A stretch of DNA of 64,000 nt from Paenibacillus_AB sp036577625 (GCF_036577625.1 NZ_JARBDC010000001.1:62001-126000); one strand, 5' to 3'; positions 1-8,972 are shown, counted from the stretch's first letter. Made by a program: numbers and translations. The notes: generated by a model not told the origin, from the sequence alone.

Positions 1-1
1 C

Positions 2-631
2 AACCGGCTGCTCCAGTTATCCGCCGCCGTTTTTTCGCTGAATTGGATTTTCATGGGCATATGGCCGGTGCAGCGGTCGCTGTGGCTTGTCGAAAACTTG
101 CTCGTCGTCGTTCTGGCCGTCGTTCTCGTCTGGACGTACCGGGCGTTCCGTTTTTCCAACCAGTCGTACTTGTTCATTATGCTGTTCCTCGTCCTGCACA
201 CGTATGCGACCCATTATTCGTACGCGACGACGCCGATCGACGATTGGCTGAAAACGACGTTTCATACGAAACGAAGCTATTACGACCGGTTCGTTCATTT
301 CGCGTTCGGCTTGCTCTGGATATACCCGATCGGCGAGCTGTACGTCCGCCTGGCCGGCAGGCGCGGCGCATGGCCTTACATCGTTCCGGTCGCAATCGCG
401 ATGGGGCTGAGCGCCGTATTCGAAATAATCGAAGCGGCGGGCGCCCTCCTAACCGGACAAGGGCAAAACGACGGCGAATTCGTCGGGATGCAGGGCGACG
501 TTTTCGACACGCAAAAAGATATGTTCGCCAATCTCGCCGGAGCGCTGCTTGCGGTCGGACTGCTTGCCTGGCGCCGACGAAGAAAACAGGAGGAGCCGCA
601 ATTGGCGGCTTTCGCGCTGCCGCGAAAATAA
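2..631 (+). CDS. YjdF-like (DUF2238) membrane protein, 5' end outside window
   Basis: The reading frame is open from the left edge, so the start lies outside the window. The first visible ATG at 53 falls in the middle of a conserved segment (WLVENLLV) and is unlikely to be the start. About 209 residues are visible, with several hydrophobic helices and the conserved stretch FVGMQGDVFDTQKDMFANL near the C-terminus, which is typical of the DUF2238/YjdF inner-membrane family. The function of the family is not known. The gene is convergent with the transporter gene and ends just before a bidirectional terminator. Confidence 0.8.
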   Translation, partial: NRLLQLSAAVFSLNWIFMGIWPVQRSLWLVENLLVVVLAVVLVWTYRAFRFSNQSYLFIMLFLVLHTYATHYSYATTPIDDWLKTTFHTKRSYYDRFVHFAFGLLWIYPIGELYVRLAGRRGAWPYIVPVAIAMGLSAVFEIIEAAGALLTGQGQNDGEFVGMQGDVFDTQKDMFANLAGALLAVGLLAWRRRRKQEEPQLAAFALPRK

Positions 632-641
632 AATCGGACTA

Positions 642-675
642 AAAAAACGCCGCTTCGCGGGAAACGGCGTTTTTT
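642..675. terminator. Bidirectional Rho-independent terminator
   Basis: An 11-bp inverted repeat (AAAAAACGCCG and CGGCGTTTTTT) has a 12-nt loop. The A and T tails lie inside the arms, so it can stop transcripts from either side. It sits between the convergent YjdF-like and transporter genes. Confidence 0.9.
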
Positions 676-702
676 CATCCATGGGTTGACGGTCGTCTAC
701 GT

Positions 703-1974
703 TTACGCGTGCGACGCTTCCGCTTCCGCCGCCCCTTTGCGCAAGTCGACCTTCGCCAGCAGCGCGATGCCGACGATGAAAAATACGACGAGCGCCAATA
801 TGCCGAGACGGCTAGACCCGGTCGCGAGTCCTACGACCGAGAAGACGAACGGCCCGACGATGGCGGAAAATTTGCTCGATACGCTCAGAAAGCCGAAAAA
901 CTCCGCCGGACGGTCCGCCGGCACGAGCCGGCTGTAGATCGACCGGGCGATCGCCTGGCTTCCCCCCTGCACCATCCCGACGACGAACGCGAGCGCGTAA
1001 AACTGCCACGTCTCCGTCATGAAAAATCCGAACACGACGATCAGCACGTACACGGCGAGCGATATGTAGAGCGACTGCTTCGACCCGAGCCGGTCCGCGA
1101 TTTTGCCGAACAGCAGCGTGAACGGGATGCCGACGAACTGCGTAATGACGAGCGCGGCGATCAAATGCGACGAGCCGAGACCGATCTCCGTGCCGTAAAT
1201 CGTCGCCATCGTAATGATCGTGCTGATGCCGTCGTTGAAAAACCAGTATGCGATCAAATATTTGAGCAGCTCCGGATATTTCGTAATCCGCTTGAACGTG
1301 CTCCAAATGCGCGAAAACCCGATAGCCGCGTATTGGAGCGCCGTATGCCGCGTTCCGTTTCGCTTGTCCTTCACCCGGCGAAACAGCGGCAGCGAAAACA
1401 GAAACCACCACAGCGCCACCGAGGCGAACGAAACATAGGTGCCGGCCAAGCTGCTCGGCAAGCCGAACCAGCCGGGCATCCGGATAAGCAGCAAATTGAC
1501 GACGAGCAGCACGCCGCCGCCGATATAGCCGAACGCGTAGCCTTTGGAGGAAACGGCGTCCCTTCGTTCCGGCTCGACGAGATCGTTCAGCAGCGAATCG
1601 TAAAACGCGTTGCCGCCGGAAAACCCGATCGTGCCGAGAATAAACAAAAAAGAAGCCAGCACGTAGTCGCCGCTGCCGACGAACACGAAGCAAAACGACG
1701 CCAGGATGCCCAAATACGAAAACAATCGCAAAAACCGGACCTTATATCCCGTATAATCCGCCACCGCTCCCAATACCGGCGTAAGGACCGCCACGATCAG
1801 CATCGCGATCGATTGCGTCATCCCCCAATACGAAGTCGCCGTCTGCTGGTTTGGCAGCGTCGAAGCCGCCACGTCGCTGTAAAAAATCGGCAGCACCGCC
1901 GCCATCATCGTCGTCGCGAACGCGGAGTTGGCCCAATCGTACATCACCCAAGCCCGCACCGATTGCCGATCCAT
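703..1974 (-). CDS. MFS transporter, UMF1/Atg22-like family
   Basis: This is a 423-residue polytopic membrane protein. It opens with the motif AWVMYDWANSAFATT, characteristic of the UMF1 family (Atg22-like) of the major facilitator superfamily, followed by about 12 predicted membrane helices. The family is linked to efflux of amino acids or other small solutes, but the substrate cannot be told from sequence. The start at 1974 is chosen because GGAAAGGGG lies 6 nt upstream; an in-frame ATG at 2037 has no ribosome site. It is a single gene, convergent with the YjdF-like gene. Confidence 0.85.
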   Translation of the reverse strand: MDRQSVRAWVMYDWANSAFATTMMAAVLPIFYSDVAASTLPNQQTATSYWGMTQSIAMLIVAVLTPVLGAVADYTGYKVRFLRLFSYLGILASFCFVFVGSGDYVLASFLFILGTIGFSGGNAFYDSLLNDLVEPERRDAVSSKGYAFGYIGGGVLLVVNLLLIRMPGWFGLPSSLAGTYVSFASVALWWFLFSLPLFRRVKDKRNGTRHTALQYAAIGFSRIWSTFKRITKYPELLKYLIAYWFFNDGISTIITMATIYGTEIGLGSSHLIAALVITQFVGIPFTLLFGKIADRLGSKQSLYISLAVYVLIVVFGFFMTETWQFYALAFVVGMVQGGSQAIARSIYSRLVPADRPAEFFGFLSVSSKFSAIVGPFVFSVVGLATGSSRLGILALVVFFIVGIALLAKVDLRKGAAEAEASHA

Positions 1975-2181
1975 CGGAAATCCCCTTTCCGGCGAGCCGC
2001 CCGAGTTGCCGGCTGCAATCCATCTACATTGTATCACCGGTTCGAAAGGCCGACCACGACAATTTTTGCGCGATCGCGCGAGTCCTCCGGCAAGTCGCGG
2101 CCTGCGGACATCCCGCCTTCAGATGGGCGTAAAAACCGTACAAGGAGTAGGCTTCCATCCATTCGGCCTTTGCCTGGCGCT

Positions 2182-2190
2182 CATATCATA
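2182..2190 (+). promoter_or_regulatory. Possible SigE/SigK -10 element of the coat gene
   Basis: CATATCATA fits the mother-cell sigma consensus CATAnnnTA and lies 33 nt before the coat-protein start, just upstream of its ribosome site. No clear -35 is visible, so this rests on the -10 match and on the coat function. Confidence 0.35.
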
Positions 2191-2223
2191 TCGTATACCA
2201 GCCGCAAAGGAGATGAATTAATA

Positions 2224-2457
2224 ATGTCCGATTGCCCGAAACCGGTTTGCCCGGCAAGCGATGTCGTCGATCCGCCGAGAGTCATTTACAAAGATCATTA
2301 CCATCCGCAAATCGTCAACGTCATCCATCCGGTGCAAATTGTGAATCGTCATCATTGCGTGCCCGTGCCGAGACACGTTTACTGCTTCTCCGAAAGCCAT
2401 GTGTACCCGCAGGGGGCGGGCCCGACTCCGTATATGCCGTATCGTCGAGGCCGCTGA
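2224..2457 (+). CDS. CotD-family spore coat protein
   Basis: This is a 77-residue protein rich in His, Pro, Val and Tyr, with the repeated pattern HPQIVNVIHPVQIVNRHHC. This resembles CotD-family inner spore coat proteins of Paenibacillus and Bacillus. The start follows AAAGGAGATGA by 7 nt. It has no membrane segment or enzyme motif. A sporulation-type -10 lies upstream. The coat assignment rests on composition and pattern; the exact layer and partners are inferred from the family. Confidence 0.75.
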   Translation: MSDCPKPVCPASDVVDPPRVIYKDHYHPQIVNVIHPVQIVNRHHCVPVPRHVYCFSESHVYPQGAGPTPYMPYRRGR

Positions 2458-2480
2458 ACCGGAAACGGTACGGCAAGACG

Positions 2481-2525
2481 AAACGAGGCTGCCGTTCGCG
2501 TTCGAAACGGCGGCCTTCGTTTTGC
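2481..2525. terminator. Terminator hairpin between the coat gene and acyl-CoA ligase
   Basis: Imperfect arms AACGAGGCTGCCGTT and AACGGCGGCCTTCGTT form a long stem ending in a short T stretch. It serves the convergent coat gene and ligase gene. Confidence 0.7.
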
Positions 2526-2530
2526 CCGTT

Positions 2531-4213
2531 TTACTTCGATTGCTCCCGCCCGTCCGGCTCTCTAAGCTCCCTCCTCAGCACTTTGCCGACCATCGATTTC
2601 GGCAGCTCGTCGCGAAACTCGTATATTCGCGGCACTTTGTAGGGCGCCAGCTTGGAGCGGCAAAACGCGTTCAGCTCGGCTTCCGTGACGTCTTCCCCGG
2701 CTTTGCGCACGACGAACGCTTTTACCGTCTCGCCGCGGTAATCGTCGGGAACGCCGATCACCGCCGCCTCCAGCACGGCCGGATGCTCGAACAGCACCTC
2801 CTCGACCTCGCGCGGAAAGATGTTGAACCCGCCGGCGATGATCATGTCTTTTTTCCGGTCGACGATAAAAAAGTAGCCGTCTTCGTCCATGTACGCCATA
2901 TCCCCCGTGCGGACCCAGCCGTCCGAAAGCGCTTCCGCCGTTTCATCCGGCTTGTTCCAATATCCTTTCATCACCTGCGGGCCGCGGATGAGCAGCTCGC
3001 CGATTTGGCCCGTATCCAGCGTCTCGCCGGTTTCCGGATCGACGATTTTGCAGTCGGTATCCGGCCACGGCAGTCCGATGCTGCCCGTCTTGCGCCGCTC
3101 CCAAATCGGGTTCGCGTGCGTGACCGGCGAGCATTCCGACAAGCCGTACCCTTCGACGAGCCGCCCTCCGGTCAACGCTTCGAACCGCTGCTGCACTTCG
3201 AGCGGCAGCGGCGCGGATCCGCTTATGCAGCAGCGGATCGACGACAGGTCGTAGGTTCGGGCCGCCTTCGGATGATTGTTGATGGCGATGTACATGGTAG
3301 GCGCTCCGGGGAAAATGGTCGGCTTGTAACGGTCGATCGTTTTCAGCAGCGGCTCGATTTCGAATTTCGGCACGAGCAGCAAATTGGCGCCGATCGCCAA
3401 CCCGAAATTCATGCAGACGGTCATGCCGTAGACGTGGAACAGCGGAACGGCGGCGAGAACCGTTTCTTCGCCGCGTTTCAGCTTATACATCCAGGCGAAG
3501 CATTGGCGCACGTTCGCCGTCAAATTCGCGTGGGTGAGCATAACCCCCTTCGGGATGCCGGTCGTCCCGCCCGTATATTGCAGCACGGCGACATCCGCCT
3601 CCGGATCGGGCTGCGGCTCGAGCGGCGCCGGATTCCCGTCCCGGACGAGCCGCTCGAAGCGAAACAGCCGCTCCGCTTCGGCATCGAAGGAGCCGGAGGA
3701 GCCGCGTCTTTTTTGCACGAGCGGATAGAGCGCTTTCTTGACGAAAGGCAGCTCGTCGCCGATCGAGGCGACGATGACCCGTTTCAGGCCGGCCTTCTCG
3801 CGAATGCTGCGAACTCTCGGCAGCAGCAAATCGAGGCAAATGAGCGTATCGGCGCCGGAATCGGTCAAGTGGCGCAGCAGCTCCCGTTCGACATGGAGCG
3901 GGTTCAATTGGACGACGATCCCGCCGGCGAACAGCGCTCCGTAATAACCGACGATATACTGCGGCACGTTCGGCAGAAGCAGCGCGATCCGATCGCCGCT
4001 GCGCACGCCGAGCCGGATGAGCGCGTCGGCGAACCGGTACGTTCGGTCGAGCAGCTGCCGGTAGGTCGTTGTTTTGCCGAAAAACGTGACGGCCGTCCGC
4101 TCCGGATACAGCTGAGCCGCCTCTTTCAATAGATCGGTTAACGGAATCGACGGATATTCGAGCTGCAGCGGCACATCCAGCGGGTAATCGCGATGCCAAG
4201 GTCGCGGATCCAT
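2531..4213 (-). CDS. Long-chain fatty-acid--CoA ligase
   Basis: This 560-residue ANL-superfamily enzyme activates fatty acids to acyl-CoA with ATP. The P-loop-like motif YTGGTTGIPKG is at about 213-223, YGLSE follows the GGRLVEG segment, and the hinge/adenylate motif RTGDMAYMDEDGYF and the C-terminal KSMVGKVLRREL lysine motif are present. Length and motifs fit LcfA/LcfB (FadD-type) of Bacilli. The start follows AGAGGAAGGTGA by 8 nt. It is monocistronic as far as can be seen. No FadR box was identified. Confidence 0.93.
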   Translation of the reverse strand: MDPRPWHRDYPLDVPLQLEYPSIPLTDLLKEAAQLYPERTAVTFFGKTTTYRQLLDRTYRFADALIRLGVRSGDRIALLLPNVPQYIVGYYGALFAGGIVVQLNPLHVERELLRHLTDSGADTLICLDLLLPRVRSIREKAGLKRVIVASIGDELPFVKKALYPLVQKRRGSSGSFDAEAERLFRFERLVRDGNPAPLEPQPDPEADVAVLQYTGGTTGIPKGVMLTHANLTANVRQCFAWMYKLKRGEETVLAAVPLFHVYGMTVCMNFGLAIGANLLLVPKFEIEPLLKTIDRYKPTIFPGAPTMYIAINNHPKAARTYDLSSIRCCISGSAPLPLEVQQRFEALTGGRLVEGYGLSECSPVTHANPIWERRKTGSIGLPWPDTDCKIVDPETGETLDTGQIGELLIRGPQVMKGYWNKPDETAEALSDGWVRTGDMAYMDEDGYFFIVDRKKDMIIAGGFNIFPREVEEVLFEHPAVLEAAVIGVPDDYRGETVKAFVVRKAGEDVTEAELNAFCRSKLAPYKVPRIYEFRDELPKSMVGKVLRRELREPDGREQSK

Positions 4214-4373
4214 GCACCATTCACCTTCCTCTGCGGTTTGAACGCGAAGACGTTACTACATGATATGGGGCGACGCTTGTTCAACATGCCGGAACGGCCA
4301 TCAACGTTCGCGCTCGATTATGACAAAATGCGACCGAAGCATGAAAATATTATCGAAATAAGTCGAAATAACA

Positions 4374-4403
4374 ATAACAATCGTATATCTTTTCGGCTAT
4401 AAT
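4374..4403 (+). promoter_or_regulatory. SigA promoter of the GHKL kinase gene
   Basis: The consensus -10 TATAAT is at 4398-4403, with ATAACA (4 of 6 to the -35 consensus) 18 nt upstream. Transcription would begin near 4410, very close to the first possible start codon of the kinase. Confidence 0.6.
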
Positions 4404-4417
4404 GGGAGTATGCAGAC

Positions 4418-6238
4418 GTGCAGCCCCGATCGCCATCGCTTTCCGGAGCTTCGTCCGCAGTGACCGCTTACGGGGTGATAAGGCCGGTGAGATCCCGCTT
4501 TTTTTTCATCGTAATCGCTTGCGTCGTATCGATGCTCGTACTCAATAACATCATGTTTTATTGGACGACCAAAGACAGGCTCGTCGGCAATGTGGAGCAG
4601 CAGTCGTTAATGGCCGCCGGCAACTTGCGGAACGCGATCGACCGATACCGGACGAGCGTCCGTTACGTCGAGGACATGATCGGCCAGCAGCTGCGAATCG
4701 CCGCCATCGCCGCCAAGGACCGTCTCGATCCGAAAGCCGCCAACGTGACGAACGACGAGCTCGCCGAGATCAGCCGCGAGCTGGGCATTTCCCACATTAC
4801 GCTGCTGCAGCGGCAGGGAGACGACATCGTCGGCGTCCGTTCCTCCGATCCGAAAGAAATCGGCTTGAGCACGAAAAAATGGGGCTTCTGGTTTACGGCC
4901 TTTCAGGAAATGCTGGCCGGTCGGGAAGTGACGATTCCGGAAGGACAGAAGCTTCCGAATTACTGGTCCGGACCGATCGCCCACGCCGACAGCGATCCGG
5001 CCAAAATCGACAAGTGGGGCTATTACTACGACGGGACGACCGACTACATCATCAACCCGTACGTCGAGGACATCCAAATCAAGCAGTATGACGCGCTGGC
5101 CGGGCCCGACGTCATTTTGAACAAAATGATCGAAGACAACCCGAGCCTGTTGGAAATGACCGGCTTCAACTACAACACGTTCGGCAAACCGCTCAAAGTA
5201 TCGAAATCGCAAAGCGGCGACTATTACGTTTCGCTGCTGAACAATCCGATTCCGTTCGGAACGTATTCGTATTCGGACCGGGAAAGCGATATCGCAAACG
5301 TGCGGGCCGCCATCGAAACCGATAAATCGATTACTAAAGTGTCGGTCATCGGCGGGCATAAAGTGATCAAAAGCTTTATTCCCGTCCAGGCCGGGACAAG
5401 CAACCCGGAGGAACAGTATCCGTACGTCATCGGGGTCGTATTCGACTACGACTCGCTGGAACGCATGCTGAACGACCAGGCGCGCTCGCTGATCAACCGC
5501 GTACTCGTCCTGACGTTCGTCAGTCTTGTCGTGCTGGCGATCGTGTTTCATTTGATCAAGCGCAACAAGGACGAGGCGATTCGGTTCACGCAGGAGGCGT
5601 ACATCGACGAAGTGAACGACATGTTCACGACGATACGCGGCCAGCGGCACGATTTTCTCAACCACGTGCAGACGATCCAATCGTTTCTGCAAATGAAAAA
5701 ATACGACGACCTGCACCGGTATACGGGCGAGCTGATGGGCGAAATACGCCAGGTGAACGACATTATCCAGATCGGCCATCCGGCCGTCGCCGCCATCGTT
5801 CAATCGAAGGTCGTCACGGCGATGGACAAAAAAATCGACTTCCGCCACGAGTTCGCTCCGATCGGCAATTTGAACCTCGGGATCACGTCCGTCGACATCG
5901 TCATCATTATCGGCAATCTGGTCGACAACGCCTTCGACGAAGTCGTCAAGCTGCCCGTGGCGGAACGTGTCGTCGAGCTGAAATGCTGGCACCAGGCCGG
6001 GCATCTGCTTATCTCGGTCCGCAACCCCGGGCCGGTCATCCCGAACGAGGAGAAGGCGAAGCTGTTCATCCCCGGCTACAGTACGAAGCCGTCGGGCGAT
6101 CATTCCGGGCTCGGGCTTGCGATAACGAAAAAGCGGGTCGACGCGTACAAAGGGTCGATTACGGTACAAAGCGACGAGCTGCACGGCACCGTCTTTACGG
6201 TATCGATGCCGCTGCAGCGGTTCGTCAAATCTTCGTAG
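4418..6238 (+). CDS. Orphan GHKL sensor histidine kinase (CitA/DcuS/Spo0B-like)
   Basis: This is a membrane sensor kinase of up to 606 residues. A helix at about 28-48 and a second at about 366-386 flank an extracellular sensor domain. A cytoplasmic H-box, RGQRHDFLNHVQTI, with the phospho-accepting His near 411, is of the Spo0B/CitA type. An ATPase domain follows with N-box DNAFDEV and G-box HSGLGLAI. No response regulator is adjacent. The GTG at 4418 is only about 8 nt after the predicted transcription start, so translation may begin at an internal GTG (near 4490, just before RSRFFFIVIA) after AAGG. The ligand is unknown. Confidence 0.85.
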   Translation: MQPRSPSLSGASSAVTAYGVIRPVRSRFFFIVIACVVSMLVLNNIMFYWTTKDRLVGNVEQQSLMAAGNLRNAIDRYRTSVRYVEDMIGQQLRIAAIAAKDRLDPKAANVTNDELAEISRELGISHITLLQRQGDDIVGVRSSDPKEIGLSTKKWGFWFTAFQEMLAGREVTIPEGQKLPNYWSGPIAHADSDPAKIDKWGYYYDGTTDYIINPYVEDIQIKQYDALAGPDVILNKMIEDNPSLLEMTGFNYNTFGKPLKVSKSQSGDYYVSLLNNPIPFGTYSYSDRESDIANVRAAIETDKSITKVSVIGGHKVIKSFIPVQAGTSNPEEQYPYVIGVVFDYDSLERMLNDQARSLINRVLVLTFVSLVVLAIVFHLIKRNKDEAIRFTQEAYIDEVNDMFTTIRGQRHDFLNHVQTIQSFLQMKKYDDLHRYTGELMGEIRQVNDIIQIGHPAVAAIVQSKVVTAMDKKIDFRHEFAPIGNLNLGITSVDIVIIIGNLVDNAFDEVVKLPVAERVVELKCWHQAGHLLISVRNPGPVIPNEEKAKLFIPGYSTKPSGDHSGLGLAITKKRVDAYKGSITVQSDELHGTVFTVSMPLQRFVKSS

Positions 6239-6250
6239 TCCGGGGAAACG

Positions 6251-6289
6251 AAAAGGACTTGGCGGATGCGGTGCCGCCAAGTCCTTTTC
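6251..6289. terminator. Strong bidirectional terminator
   Basis: A perfect 15-bp stem (AAAAGGACTTGGCGG at 6251-6265, CCGCCAAGTCCTTTT at 6274-6288) has an 8-nt loop. It lies between the kinase gene and the convergent gene at 6324. Confidence 0.92.
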
Positions 6290-6323
6290 TGTTCGAGCCC
6301 GCGAACGATCGCGGGCCTGCTAC

Positions 6324-6812
6324 TCATCCTTTGCGCTTCATCGCCTGCTCGATCCGCTCCAGCAGCGCTTTCGCCGACTCCGAATCGTACTGTCCGGCCT
6401 GCTTCCACGCGCCGAGCATGCCGGCGATTTCCCCGGCGAGCCTCTCGTGCTCGTCGTCCGCTCCGTGCAAATTTTCTTCCGGATCGAACCAGACGTACGT
6501 TCCGTCCGGCCCGTTTCGCAAAAACGGACGACGCCAATGGTCCGGATACGCATACGGCTGCTCCCCGAATAAAATGGCGAGCACGTCGTCGCTTTCGAGC
6601 GGCAGCAGCTGGTGAAACGATTCCGTCGATCCGTCCGCCACCGTCAAATGCAAGTAGGCGTAATGCAAATAATGGTCGCCCGTGCGCGTATCTTTGACGA
6701 TTTCGTACAGCTCCGTTTGCGCGTCGTCGCCGGCCAAATGCTTTACGGTTTCCAGCCGTTCCTGCAGGCTGCTTTGCGGCACTTTCCGCATTGCGGTCCA
6801 AGAGTCGCTCAC
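6324..6812 (-). CDS. Conserved hypothetical protein
   Basis: This is a 162-residue soluble, acidic protein with no signal peptide, membrane helix or motif I recognise. It has an aromatic-rich centre (HYLHYAYLHL, PYAYPDHWRRPFL) and a helical C-terminus. The start is GTG at 6812, preceded by GGAAAGGGGGAGTGA. It lies 34 nt downstream of udk on the same strand and is probably co-transcribed with it. No function is proposed. Confidence 0.7.
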   Translation of the reverse strand: MSDSWTAMRKVPQSSLQERLETVKHLAGDDAQTELYEIVKDTRTGDHYLHYAYLHLTVADGSTESFHQLLPLESDDVLAILFGEQPYAYPDHWRRPFLRNGPDGTYVWFDPEENLHGADDEHERLAGEIAGMLGAWKQAGQYDSESAKALLERIEQAMKRKG

Positions 6813-6846
6813 GCGTCACTCCCCCTTTCCGTTCGGCATCGCGCCG

Positions 6847-7461
6847 TCAGCCCATCGCCAAATACGTTTGTATGCGGGACGTCAGCAGGCCGATCGCGAT
6901 ATCGTTGCGGCCGCCCTCGGGTATGATCAGATCGGCGAATCGTTTGGAAGGCTCGACGAACGCGTCGTGCATCGGCTTGACCGTATTCAAATACTGATGG
7001 AAGACGGATTCGACCGTGCGGCCCCTCTCCTGGATGTCCCGCGACAGCCGGCGCAGGATGCGTACGTCCGCATCCGTATCGACGAAAACTTTAATGTCGA
7101 GCTCCTGCCGGATCGCCGGGTCGGCGAAGATGAGAATGCCTTCCAAAATGACGACCGGCTTCGGCTGCACGGCGATCGTCCGGTCTTCCCTGCTGTGGGT
7201 CGTAAAGTCGTAAATCGGCATCTCGATCGGCTCGCGGCGGCGCAGCTTCCGCAAATGATCGAGCAGCAGCTCGCCGTCCACCGAATCCGGATGATCGTAA
7301 TTCATCCGTTCGCGTTCTTTCATAGGCAAATGCCGGTTGTCGGCATAATACGAATCTTGCGACAGCAGCACGACCTGCTGCGGCCCGAGCGCTTCGACGA
7401 GCCGTTCCGCGACCGTCGTTTTCCCCGAGCCGGTGCCTCCGGCAATTCCTATCGTCAGCAT
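6847..7461 (-). CDS. udk: Uridine/cytidine kinase
   Basis: This 204-residue P-loop kinase of the Udk/phosphoribulokinase family phosphorylates uridine and cytidine in pyrimidine salvage. The Walker A motif GIAGGTGSGKTT is at residues 5-16. The substrate-binding SQDSYY and NYDHPDSVD segments, VVILEGILIF and FVDTDADVRILRR follow in family order, and the length matches the family. GGAGG lies 6 nt before the ATG. The family includes related uridine kinase-like proteins of unproven substrate, so the exact nucleoside is inferred. Confidence 0.88.
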   Translation of the reverse strand: MLTIGIAGGTGSGKTTVAERLVEALGPQQVVLLSQDSYYADNRHLPMKERERMNYDHPDSVDGELLLDHLRKLRRREPIEMPIYDFTTHSREDRTIAVQPKPVVILEGILIFADPAIRQELDIKVFVDTDADVRILRRLSRDIQERGRTVESVFHQYLNTVKPMHDAFVEPSKRFADLIIPEGGRNDIAIGLLTSRIQTYLAMG

Positions 7462-7552
7462 GTCAGTTCCTCCAGTTCGACATCGTTCGCGTTTTCGCTT
7501 TATTGTACCATCTCTCGTTCGATCGGAGAAACGGCAATTTCAACCTCGACGG

Positions 7553-7969
7553 TCAGCCGAAATAATCGCGCTCCAGCCGCCGCAAATTGGCAAGCGCACG
7601 CTCCGCCCATTTCGAGAGTCCGGGACGGTCGTTCGCGCCGGCGGAATCGCCCTCTCCTTCCGCCAATCCGGTCATGGCTCGCATGGCATCGTCCAAAGCT
7701 TGCCTGAGCGACCCGCCATAGTCCGGCACGCCGCCTTCGTACCGTTCGACCGACGACGACGGCACCCATACTTTCTCGCGGTGCGCCGCGGCTCTTCGCT
7801 CGTGAAACATCGGCACGTCCGGCTCGTACGGGCGGTGCAGGTCGCCCTGCAGCGGATGGCGGATGACGGCGGCGATTTCCACGAGCGTTCGGGCCGGCGC
7901 CGCTTCGACGATTTTGGCGATATAGACGCCGGTTTTATAATCGACCGTTACATAATCGTTCGTATTCAT
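7553..7969 (-). CDS. kapB: KapB, kinase-associated protein B
   Basis: This 138-residue protein matches the KapB family in the order YKTGVYIAKI, HPLQGDLHRPYEPDVPMFHERR and PDYGGSLRQAL. In B. subtilis KapB is needed for KinB-dependent entry into sporulation and is described as a lipoprotein. No signal peptide or lipobox Cys is visible here, so a cytosolic SH3-like protein is more likely. The ATG overlaps the thioredoxin stop (ATGA), implying translational coupling. No kinB neighbour is in the window. Confidence 0.82.
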   Translation of the reverse strand: MNTNDYVTVDYKTGVYIAKIVEAAPARTLVEIAAVIRHPLQGDLHRPYEPDVPMFHERRAAAHREKVWVPSSSVERYEGGVPDYGGSLRQALDDAMRAMTGLAEGEGDSAGANDRPGLSKWAERALANLRRLERDYFG

Positions 7970-8310
7970 GGGCTTCCTTCCTTTCCTTCCGTCCCGGAAT
8001 CAACAGATTCGAGAAAACGGACGACGTTTTCGACCGAGGCGAATGCGTACAGCTTGCGGCTGATCGCGCCTCCCCGCACATGAACGAGGCAGGGGACGCT
8101 TTCGATCCGCCAGCGGGCGGCCAGGCGCGGCATCGCGTTCAAGTTCGCCCTCAGCGGAGCGTGCCGCGGCCGCATCGCCGCCGCGACGTCCAGCATCCGT
8201 TCCGCGACTTTGCAAGTGCCGCAAAGCGGCGTATATAAAAAGACGGCGAACGTGTCGCCGTCGTCCGACCTTTGTATCAGCTCCGCTTCCGTCCGATCCG
8301 GCATCGTCAT
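7966..8310 (-). CDS. Thioredoxin-family protein
   Basis: This 114-residue thioredoxin-fold protein has the active-site motif CGTC in YTPLCGTCKVAE (about residues 27-38) and a cis-proline segment in RIESVPCLVHVRGG. This resembles small YtpP/YusE-type thioredoxins of Bacilli, which act in cytosolic thiol exchange. Its start overlaps the stop of the upstream gene (ATGA) and its stop overlaps the kapB start, so the three genes form a tightly coupled unit. Confidence 0.85.
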   Translation of the reverse strand: MTMPDRTEAELIQRSDDGDTFAVFLYTPLCGTCKVAERMLDVAAAMRPRHAPLRANLNAMPRLAARWRIESVPCLVHVRGGAISRKLYAFASVENVVRFLESVDSGTEGKEGSP

Positions 8311-8828
8311 TCCTCCATGTTGTACGGTTCCAGCTGCCGCAGCGTACGCACCGTATGTTCGAGCAAATCGGGGATGTCCCCGACTTGGCCTTCTCCGATT
8401 TTCCGTTCGAATTGAACGACGATTTCGTTATGACAGCGGGAGCCGTCGTCGCCGTAGCGGAACGACAACGTTTGGACGATCGTCGTTTCCGCGCCCCATA
8501 TTTGCTCCAAAATGTCTTGGATGTTTTTACAGGCGGTCACCGGATTGCGCAGCAGCAGCGAAAACGCGATTTCCAGCTTGCAGCCCGGCAGCGCGTTGCG
8601 CCATTCGAGCTTTTCCCCGGCCAAATCGAGCAAGCCTGCGGACAGCCGGATTTCCGCGGGGCTTCTTCCTTCCTTCATCCGGTAACGAACCATGTAGCTG
8701 CGCGACATAGCCGCCAGATCGATCAGGTCGGAGCGATGAACGACGACGATTTGACCGTCCAAATCGAGATCGTATACGGCTCCCTCGAACACGACTTTCA
8801 GGTTTTCGAATATCGTCGGATCAAACAT
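8307..8828 (-). CDS. Conserved hypothetical protein, first gene of the trx-kapB unit
   Basis: This is a 173-residue soluble protein beginning MFDPTIFENLKVVFEG. The start at 8828 is chosen because CGGGAGGGAGCGC stands directly before it; an in-frame start 30 codons upstream has no ribosome site. It contains a paired Cys region (LPGCK, ACKNI) but no motif I can assign. Overlap of its TGA with the next ATG suggests a role linked to the thioredoxin-like and KapB proteins, but the function is unknown. Confidence 0.75.
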   Translation of the reverse strand: MFDPTIFENLKVVFEGAVYDLDLDGQIVVVHRSDLIDLAAMSRSYMVRYRMKEGRSPAEIRLSAGLLDLAGEKLEWRNALPGCKLEIAFSLLLRNPVTACKNIQDILEQIWGAETTIVQTLSFRYGDDGSRCHNEIVVQFERKIGEGQVGDIPDLLEHTVRTLRQLEPYNMEE

Positions 8829-8931
8829 GCGCTCCCTCCCGCCCGGTACTGGTACGGCCTTAACTTGCCCTATATCCATTCGACACAGCCGCGGATCAAC
8901 CCTTTTTTCGTTTCGCAATCAAACCCGAAAG

Positions 8932-8960
8932 GCGGGGGAACGATGCCGCCGTCCCCCCGC
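8932..8960 (-). terminator. Possible terminator after the ABC-F gene
   Basis: Inverted repeat GCGGGGGAAC / GTCCCCCCGC is GC-rich and read on the minus strand is followed by a weak CTTTCGGGTTTG. The T stretch is poor, so termination may be partial. Confidence 0.5.
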
Positions 8961-8972
8961 TGCTTCAGCCGT

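Noticed and set aside
2399..4132. Long open frame on the plus strand opposite the acyl-CoA ligase
   Set aside because: It is a shadow frame produced by GC-rich codon bias; it has no ribosome site and a Arg/Ala/Pro-rich product without family resemblance, while the minus strand has clear ligase motifs.
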